45,211 nt of DNA from Acidobacteriaceae bacterium (GTDB lineage: Bacteria; Acidobacteriota; Terriglobia; Terriglobales; Acidobacteriaceae). Positions 39,825-45,211 of the stretch are shown piece by piece; position 1 is the first letter of the stretch; each line of letters begins with the position of its first letter. The position numbers were made by a program, and so were the translations under genes. Where the stretch lies: the NCBI GenBank assembly GCA_027307045.1, contig DAHUXR010000031.1:1-45211 (forward strand), in the 5' to 3' direction. The notes below the pieces were generated by a model. It was not told the DNA's origin. It was given only the letters and a program-made list of their open reading frames with translations, and did not search any database.

Positions 39825-42212
39825 ATGGCAGACGACAATACTAAATATGGATGGCCCGCCGCCGGCCAGCGCACGCTCATTGGCAAGCGCATCTCCCGCG
39901 TCGATGGGCCGGATAAAGTTTCGGGCCGCGCCAAGTACACCTATGACGTGCACCGTCCCGGCATGCTTTACGGCAAGGTAGTTCGCTCGCCGCATGCCCA
40001 TGCCAAAGTCGTGAGCGTGGATGCCTCCGCCGCCGAAAAAATGCCCGGAGTAAAAGGTGTTTACATCATCCAGGATAAAGGCAGTGAAATTCACTGGGCC
40101 GGCGATGACGTTGTGGTCGTAGCCGCCGTTGACGAACCCACCGCAGCCGATGCCGCACGCGCCATCAAAGTGGAGTATCAGCCGCTTCCGTTCTTCGTTG
40201 ATGATTTTACGCAACCGCAAAACGTTGCTGAGAGCACCGGCCCGCTGACCCAACGTGACGTTGGACAGATGATTAATGACGACATGCCGGACGACCAGCT
40301 TCTTGCTACAGTGCAAAAACGCGGTCTGGCTTTCAAGGTATCGCCCGAACTGGCCAAACGGCTGAAAGACAATGAGGTCAGTGATGAGGTAATCAAAGCG
40401 CTGCAGGCTGCTCCAGTCAAAGAGCCGCAGCCCAACGATTCGCCTTATAAGAAGGAGACGGAGCAGGTCAAAGGCGATCCCGACGCTGGCTTCAAAGAAG
40501 CCGACGTGGTTTCTGAAGGCGTGTATGGCTGTCCCGTGATCACGCATTGCTGCCTTGAAAGCCACGGCTCCATCGCCGAGTGGCCTGACAACGACCATCT
40601 CTTCTCTCACATCTCCACGCAAAACGTTTCCGGCCTTGCAGGCCAGTTTGCGCAGGCTCTGAAAATTCCGGAAAGCAACGTCCATGTGCACCAGGACCAC
40701 ATCGGCGGAGGCTTTGGCAGCAAGTTTGGAATCGATCGCTGGGGCGCATACACCGCGCAGGTTTCAAAAAAGGCCGGCGGCAAGCCGGTACGCGTAATGC
40801 TGGAACGCGACGCCGAGTTGGAAGTTGCAGGCTGCCGCCCCTCGGCTTTTGCCAAAGTAAAAGTCGGCGCAAAAAAAGATGGCACGCTCACGGCATGGCA
40901 ATCCGAATCATGGGGCACTGGCGGTCCGGGCGGCGGTGGCGCTCCACCCATGCCATACGTTGTAAACATTCCTAACCAGCGCAAGCAGCACACGGCCGTG
41001 GCAACCAATATCGGTCCGGCGCGCGCGTGGCGTGCGCCCAATCATCCGCAAGGCTGCCTCATTACCATGTCGGCCATTGAAGACTGCGCCGCCAAAATCG
41101 GCATGGATCCCCTGCAACTCATGCTGAAAAACATCGCGCTCACCGCGCCGCCGGAAGACACTTTCCATCGCGCCGAAACCTACCGCGACGAGTTGATGAT
41201 TGCCGCCGACCTCATCGGCTGGAAACAGAACTGGCATCCGCGCGGACAAGGCTCCGGCACTACCAAGCGCGGCCTTGGGCTGGCAATCCACACATGGGGC
41301 GGACGCGGACATGAAAGCAACTGCGCTCTCACCATTTATCCCACTGGCTCTGTAGAAATCCAAATGGGTACACAGGATCTCGGCGTGGGAACGCGCACAG
41401 CGATCCTCATCGTCGCCGGTGACACGCTGGGGCTGCAACTGAACCAGATGGAGTTGAAGATTGGCGACAACCAATATCCCAAGTCAGGCGGATCGGGCGG
41501 CAGTACCACGATTGGCGGCGTAAGTTCTTCCACGCGGCGCGCGGCCATTGACGCCCGTGAACAGCTCTTCGCCAAAGTCGCTTCGGCGCTCAACGCTAAA
41601 CCGGAAGATCTGGAGGCCGTTGGCGGAAGCATTCGCGTAAAGTCAGCGCCTTCGCGCAGCCTAAGTTGGAAAGACGCCTGCGCGCGGTTGGGCACACAAC
41701 CAATTCAGGCCTTGGGCAAGAATCCCGGCCCGGGCGACCTGATCTCCAGCGGCGTTGGCGGCGCTGTAATGGCCGATGTCTCTGTGGACACCGAAACCGG
41801 CATTGTGAAAATGAACAAAATGGTCTGCGCGCAGGATTGCGGCCTCGTCATCAGCCTCAAAACGGCTGAAAGCCAGGTTTACGGCGCCATGATCATGGGC
41901 ATCGCCACTACGCTCTACGAAGAAAAAATCATGGACAACAACCTTGGCGCCATGCTCAATCCCAATATGGATTTCTACCGCCTCGCAGGCATCGGCGACG
42001 TCGGGGAGTTGGTAGTGCATATGATGACCGGCAAGGGCTATGACGAGCGCGGGCCTATCGGATTGGGTGAGCCGCCCACCGTAGGACCCATGGCTGCGAT
42101 TGGCAATGCTGTAGCCAATGCCATCGGCGTGCGAGTACCGTTCCTTCCCATCACTCCTGATCGCGTAGTGAACGCGCTTAACCCGCAAGGAGGCAACAAT
42201 GCGACCGTTTGA
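39825..42212 (+). CDS. Molybdopterin-binding catalytic subunit of a molybdenum hydroxylase (PaoC/YagR type) with helical insertion
   Basis: The 795-residue subunit carries the molybdenum cofactor and the active site of an aldehyde or purine oxidoreductase. Family motifs are RVDGPDKVSGRAKYTYDV, VVRSPHAHAKV, GGGFGSKFG (the cofactor-binding Gly-rich region), ARAWRAPNHPQ, and the C-terminal GLGEPPTVGPMAAIGNA, where Glu is the catalytic base. The usual GGA-like segments GTQDLGVGTRT and GGSGGSTT are present. Unusually, residues about 141-197 (nt 40245-40416) hold a Lys/Glu-rich helical insertion with QLLATVQKRGLAFKVSPELA and VSDEVIKALQAAP, between two domain-I strands. Substrate is not known; aldehydes are likely by analogy with PaoABC. 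Confidence 0.92.
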   Translation: MADDNTKYGWPAAGQRTLIGKRISRVDGPDKVSGRAKYTYDVHRPGMLYGKVVRSPHAHAKVVSVDASAAEKMPGVKGVYIIQDKGSEIHWAGDDVVVVAAVDEPTAADAARAIKVEYQPLPFFVDDFTQPQNVAESTGPLTQRDVGQMINDDMPDDQLLATVQKRGLAFKVSPELAKRLKDNEVSDEVIKALQAAPVKEPQPNDSPYKKETEQVKGDPDAGFKEADVVSEGVYGCPVITHCCLESHGSIAEWPDNDHLFSHISTQNVSGLAGQFAQALKIPESNVHVHQDHIGGGFGSKFGIDRWGAYTAQVSKKAGGKPVRVMLERDAELEVAGCRPSAFAKVKVGAKKDGTLTAWQSESWGTGGPGGGGAPPMPYVVNIPNQRKQHTAVATNIGPARAWRAPNHPQGCLITMSAIEDCAAKIGMDPLQLMLKNIALTAPPEDTFHRAETYRDELMIAADLIGWKQNWHPRGQGSGTTKRGLGLAIHTWGGRGHESNCALTIYPTGSVEIQMGTQDLGVGTRTAILIVAGDTLGLQLNQMELKIGDNQYPKSGGSGGSTTIGGVSSSTRRAAIDAREQLFAKVASALNAKPEDLEAVGGSIRVKSAPSRSLSWKDACARLGTQPIQALGKNPGPGDLISSGVGGAVMADVSVDTETGIVKMNKMVCAQDCGLVISLKTAESQVYGAMIMGIATTLYEEKIMDNNLGAMLNPNMDFYRLAGIGDVGELVVHMMTGKGYDERGPIGLGEPPTVGPMAAIGNAVANAIGVRVPFLPITPDRVVNALNPQGGNNATV

Positions 42213-43197
42213 TTACGCCTCTCCCACCACCGCGGACCAGGTAACCGCTCTGCTCGGCAAGAGCTGGGGCGAGGTGGAAATTCTGGCCGGCGGCAGTGAC
42301 CTGCTTTCCCTGATGAAAGATGAAATCACCACGCCCAGGCGGCTGGTGAACATCAAGACCGTGGAAGGGCTGCATACCATCAGCACTGACCGTGGAGCGC
42401 TGCATCTGGGCGCACTGGCCACGCTGGATAGAATCAGCGAGGCTTCCACGGCGCAGCATAATTTCCCCATGCTGGCCGCCGCGGCCGGTGACGCTGCCAG
42501 CCCGCAGATCCGCAACGTGGCCACCATCGGCGGGAATCTTTGCCAGCGTCCCCGTTGCTGGTATTTCCGCGCAGGCCACGGTTTGCTCGCGCAGAAAGAC
42601 GGCAAGTCGCTCGTGCTCCAGGGCGACAATCGCTACCATGCCATTCTCGGCAATGACGGGCCAGCGCTTTTCGTGAGTCCCTCAACCGTCGCGCCAGTCC
42701 TGATTGCCTACAACGCGAAGGTTCGGATCGTCGGCCCGCGCGGAGCGAGAGAAGTTCCAGTGGAGAAATTCTTTGTCATCCCTAAAACAGAGCAGGAACG
42801 CGAACATGATCTCAAGCCTGACGAATTCATTTCGCACGTCATCGTGCCGCCCGCTCCGGGAGTTCGCGCCGCGCACTATGAAGTCCGCCAGAAAGAAGCC
42901 TTTGACTGGCCTTATGCCACTGCTGCTGTCGCGTTGACCATGAACGCCAGCACAGTGCAGAACGCTCGCATTGTGATGGGGCATGTCGCGCCCATTCCCT
43001 GGGTTTCAGTGGAAGCAGCGCAAGCGCTGCAAGGCAAAGCCGTCACGAAGGCCACGGCAGACCTGGCCGCGCAAGCGGCGGTCGCAAAAGCCAAGAGCCT
43101 TGGCCACAACGCCCACAAAATCCATCTGGCCCGGGTTGCTGTAAAGCGGGCCATTCTGGCCGCGGCGGGATCGCAGGCCGCAGGAGGTGCAGCATGA
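42199..43197 (+). CDS. FAD-binding subunit of a molybdenum hydroxylase (PaoB/YagS type)
   Basis: The ATG at 42199 follows CAAGGAGGCAACA and overlaps the previous stop by 14 bases, so the two are translationally linked. The 332-residue product has the PCMH-type FAD fold: MRPFDYASPTTADQVTALL, EILAGGSDLLSLMK and ATIGGNLCQRPRCWYFR, then NRYHAILGNDGPALFVSPS and a C-terminal CO-dehydrogenase-like domain. PaoB and relatives carry a [4Fe-4S] cluster held by several Cys in a loop at this place; here only Cys115 and Cys120 are present in that segment. So the cluster may be missing or altered. No signal peptide is seen. Confidence 0.93.
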   Translation: MRPFDYASPTTADQVTALLGKSWGEVEILAGGSDLLSLMKDEITTPRRLVNIKTVEGLHTISTDRGALHLGALATLDRISEASTAQHNFPMLAAAAGDAASPQIRNVATIGGNLCQRPRCWYFRAGHGLLAQKDGKSLVLQGDNRYHAILGNDGPALFVSPSTVAPVLIAYNAKVRIVGPRGAREVPVEKFFVIPKTEQEREHDLKPDEFISHVIVPPAPGVRAAHYEVRQKEAFDWPYATAAVALTMNASTVQNARIVMGHVAPIPWVSVEAAQALQGKAVTKATADLAAQAAVAKAKSLGHNAHKIHLARVAVKRAILAAAGSQAAGGAA

Positions 43198-43424
43198 GCA
43201 ACGTACCAGAGAGATTCAATACTGAACGCGCCGGGCTGTGCTCCGCGCTGCACTGGAAGAGCCAATACATCTGGTCCACTCCTGACCCTACCGTCCCCCG
43301 CTCCGGCGACGGCCTTTTCTGGTGCGCCATGACGCAAACCTGCATCGGGCCTGACGGCAAACTTGCCGAGCCGGGCAACTGCTGTTCCGGCGAACGCGGC
43401 TGCCACTGCGGGGCCAGCAAGTGA
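43194..43424 (+). CDS. 76-residue Cys-rich protein coupled to the hydroxylase operon
   Basis: The ATG overlaps the previous stop as ATGA, so translation is coupled and a functional link is likely. The product has seven Cys in 76 residues, most in its second half: LFWCAMTQTCIGPDG, GNCCSGERGCHCG. It also has a WSTPDPTVPRSGDG loop and no signal peptide. I do not recognise the family. The pattern could bind an Fe-S cluster or zinc, or form disulfides if exported with the complex. In the E. coli paoABC operon the fourth gene, paoD, encodes a much larger cofactor-insertion chaperone, so this protein is not PaoD. Confidence 0.75.
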   Translation: MSNVPERFNTERAGLCSALHWKSQYIWSTPDPTVPRSGDGLFWCAMTQTCIGPDGKLAEPGNCCSGERGCHCGASK

Positions 43425-43510
43425 GATCGCGTGAAAAAGGGCGCAGGACCAAGCCTCTACGAGTCTCTGATCTCACGCCCCACCCCGCTAGTTATCGGAA
43501 TTGTGGACGT

Positions 43511-44395
43511 CTATTCTTGTTGTTCTAGCTCAGCATTTAAATTAACGCTGCCTCCCGAAGCGGTTAAGTTGCGCTCCCAGGTCTTGTAACCTTTTTTTGT
43601 AACTTTGATTGCATGCTCTCCAGACGCCAAGCTCAACGATGATGGCGTGTTACCAACAAATTTGCCATCCACTTCCAGATCTGCCCCCGGCGGTATTGAT
43701 GTGATAGATATCGCCGTTTGTGACGATGGCAGGACTGAACCTTGAGAGCTTGTTCCTGGCTGTGCAGTTGAATCGAACTTGGATTTCTCCAGAGGGATGT
43801 TGCCGGCCACATAAGCTGTGATTTCGGTTCCCTTGGGAATGTCAATATCCTTGCCATGCATAAAGAGGAACAGTGGCGCGGCCGGGAAAAAGACTATCCC
43901 CGTTGCCACCATAGCGCCCGTCATCGCGCCGACGTGCCCACCACCTTTGTTATCTTTCACTGCTCGTAAAGCTATTTTTTCTCCATCTTTTAGTCGAAGG
44001 GTATCGATATTGACGTCGAGCTTGCCGCCGCGCCCCATGCGCCGTTTGGGTTGGGCGTCGGTAATCGTTGCCCATGCGACCCCTCCTCGGGGCGCCACAA
44101 TTACCCCTTGCACACTCACATCCTCCAGAACCTCAAAGTCAACTGTATCTCCCTTTTTGTCTGTCGCCGACGACAAGTTTCGAGTTAAGCGCAGCTTGAC
44201 TGGAGTTCCATCTTCAATTCCGAACCCAGCGAGTGCTGGCGTCGAAACTGAGGTGGCCGCAGGCGTTTTCTGTGACACACTCTCTGGTTGGGAAGTCTTA
44301 GGGTTATCTTGCGAAACGGGAGCAGTTTCTTGTGCCGTAAGTATGGCGGTACTCAAGACGATAGACAGCGCAGATGCAGCGAGTTTTCGAAGCAT
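43511..44395 (-). CDS. Secreted protein with C-terminal PEGA domain
   Basis: The 294-residue product has a signal peptide (LAASALSIVLSTAILTAQ) and an Ala/Ser/Pro-rich linker. A beta domain begins GIEDGTPVKLRLTRNLSSAT and includes DTVDFEVLEDVSVQG and VIVAPRGGVAWATI. A hydrophobic hairpin (VGAMTGAMVATGIVFFPAAPLFLF) could sit in a membrane. The last 70 residues form a PEGA domain: ISITSIPPGADLEVDGKFVGNTP and EHAIKVTKKGYKTWERNL. PEGA domains lie outside the cytoplasm and probably bind surface polymers. AAGAGCTGAACA precedes the ATG. Confidence 0.85.
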   Translation of the reverse strand: MLRKLAASALSIVLSTAILTAQETAPVSQDNPKTSQPESVSQKTPAATSVSTPALAGFGIEDGTPVKLRLTRNLSSATDKKGDTVDFEVLEDVSVQGVIVAPRGGVAWATITDAQPKRRMGRGGKLDVNIDTLRLKDGEKIALRAVKDNKGGGHVGAMTGAMVATGIVFFPAAPLFLFMHGKDIDIPKGTEITAYVAGNIPLEKSKFDSTAQPGTSSQGSVLPSSQTAISITSIPPGADLEVDGKFVGNTPSSLSLASGEHAIKVTKKGYKTWERNLTASGGSVNLNAELEQQE

Positions 44396-44607
44396 TGTTC
44401 AGCTCTTTCAATATCGACCGGACATAACTAGGGAATTATTTTCTACGCGTTTGTCCGCGACTCTAAATGAATTTTTGGGGGGTGCGGCTAATCTACAATA
44501 TGTAAGTGGTTTGGGGAAGCAAATAAGCGTTTCTTTAGGACATTTTTTTTGAAGAAAGGTGCTTCTTCGGTATACGGGATTTAAGGGGATGTTACGAAAA
44601 TCTCTAC

Positions 44608-44634
44608 TTCGACCCCGTACCCGCGTCTTACAAT
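44608..44634 (+). promoter_or_regulatory. Possible promoter of the DUF1326 gene
   Basis: TTCGAC (44608-44613) and TACAAT (44629-44634) lie 15 bases apart, 21 bases upstream of the ATG. The spacing is short, so this is tentative. Confidence 0.25.
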
Positions 44635-44655
44635 AGATAAAGTTGGAGTTTTCTT

Positions 44656-45211
44656 ATGTATCGCAACCTTGCATCTACGCTCATTCTTGCTCTGTCTTTT
44701 TCGATTACCGCGTTTTGCGCTCAGCCGCCCGCGCCGCCAAGCACCCCGACTCCACAGATCAAGGGCCAGTACCTTGAAACCCGCAGCGCCGACGTTTACG
44801 TTGGCCAGTGTTTTGCCAATGGCGAAATGAATACCGCCGGACAGGAAGCAATCGTCGCCTGGCACATTGGCGAAGGCAAGTGGGATGGTGTCTCGCTCGA
44901 TGGCCTGACCATTGTCGGCGCCATCAAGGCGCAAGCCACGCTGGGCGATCCTTACGGCAAGCCGTACCCTGCCAAGTCCGTGCTGCTGGTTGACCGGCAG
45001 GCCACTCCGCAACAGCGCGCGGCACTGATCAATTTCGCCCAGGAGATGGGCGGCGAACTTCTGCGTCATGTGGTTCGTGTGGTAGATGCGCCTATCGACA
45101 TGGAAGTAGCGCAAGGCGAGCACAGCACCCGCGCGCGCCTGCAGGCCGGCAATGTCGTTACGGTTGAAACGCGCGCCATCGGCGATAAGGACCACCTTTG
45201 CGGCAATGAAG
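44656..45211 (+). CDS. Secreted DUF1326 protein, N-terminal part
   Basis: The gene runs off the window; 185 codons are visible. It opens with a signal peptide (MYRNLASTLILALSFSITAFCAQ) after TTGGAG. The mature part shows the DUF1326 pattern: QIKGQYLETRSADVYVGQCFANGE, AIVAWHIGEGKWDGVSLDGLTIVGAI and a later SVLLVDRQATPQQRAALINFAQE. DUF1326 proteins are often found in operons with putative metal-binding proteins, but their function is unknown. The end and neighbour are outside the window. Confidence 0.8.
   Translation, partial: MYRNLASTLILALSFSITAFCAQPPAPPSTPTPQIKGQYLETRSADVYVGQCFANGEMNTAGQEAIVAWHIGEGKWDGVSLDGLTIVGAIKAQATLGDPYGKPYPAKSVLLVDRQATPQQRAALINFAQEMGGELLRHVVRVVDAPIDMEVAQGEHSTRARLQAGNVVTVETRAIGDKDHLCGNE

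Noticed and set aside
39225-40700. Long minus-strand open frame of 491 codons
   Set aside because: It lies opposite the well-supported iron-sulfur and Moco subunit genes and is explained by codon bias in GC-rich DNA.
43421-43476. GTGAGATC/GATCTCAC inverted repeat as terminator
   Set aside because: The arms are 40 bases apart and no T-tract follows; it may be chance.

Overview
This window looks like the chromosome of a member of the Acidobacteriota, probably of the Terriglobia/Koribacter type. That is inferred from gene content and not from a marker gene. The main signs are an Oar-like TonB-dependent receptor of about 1,100 residues with an N-terminal carboxypeptidase-regulatory-like domain, a VWFA-related protein of the acidobacterial type, many secreted or lipid-anchored proteins with Ig-like repeats, a DUF4015 protein, and moderately high GC. 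No rRNA, tRNA, CRISPR array, phage, transposase or plasmid function was seen. Most genes are single transcription units with good Shine-Dalgarno sites and hairpin terminators.

Layout. 1-8400: the end of an endonuclease/exonuclease/phosphatase protein, a membrane protein, two alpha/beta hydrolases, a lipoprotein phosphoesterase with four Ig-like repeats, a secreted GlcG/HbpS-like protein, a decayed MmcQ/YjbR gene and a one-ring Clp-type AAA+ ATPase. 8600-16400: DUF4015 protein, branched-chain aminotransferase (ilvE), receiver-like/PilZ protein, trypsin-like lipoprotein, YpfJ metallopeptidase and SIMPL protein. 16400-26250: TonB-dependent receptor, GNAT acetyltransferase, a CxxCH secreted protein, a BON-domain gene interrupted by an in-frame TAG, type II NADH dehydrogenase, PilT, and a membrane-anchored unknown. 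26250-31100: a repeat-rich stretch with a 69-residue peptide carrying four evenly spaced cysteines, a Cys/Asp-rich ORF, a frameshifted alpha/beta hydrolase, an arginine-loop EF-P paralogue (YeiP/EfpL type), RecX and a small zinc-ribbon-like protein. 31300-37300: VWFA-related protein, a two-gene secreted-protein operon and a Sel1-repeat protein. 37400-45211: an HNH-type nuclease candidate, a Tat-exported molybdenum hydroxylase operon (iron-sulfur, Moco and FAD subunits plus a small Cys-rich protein), a PEGA protein, and the start of a DUF1326 protein.

The clearest gene team is the molybdenum hydroxylase operon at 39159-43424. A twin-arginine signal on the [2Fe-2S] subunit probably carries the heterotrimer to the periplasm. 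The next gene starts 3 bases after the first and the last two junctions overlap by 14 and 4 bases. Its unusual parts are a helical insertion in the large subunit and the terminal 76-residue Cys-rich protein.

Three genes carry small lesions: a 7-bp tandem duplication, a likely 6-bp duplication plus a frameshift, and an in-frame amber codon. Several intergenic regions carry a degenerate dispersed repeat (CACGGAT/ACACGGA, TTACCACGG, GGCAATTTTGGCAATT modules) that reaches the ribosome-binding site of recX and artificially lengthens the open frame of the HNH gene. The best candidates for something undescribed are the C-x6-C-x6-C-x6-C peptide, the hydroxylase operon with its extra parts, and the HNH fusion.
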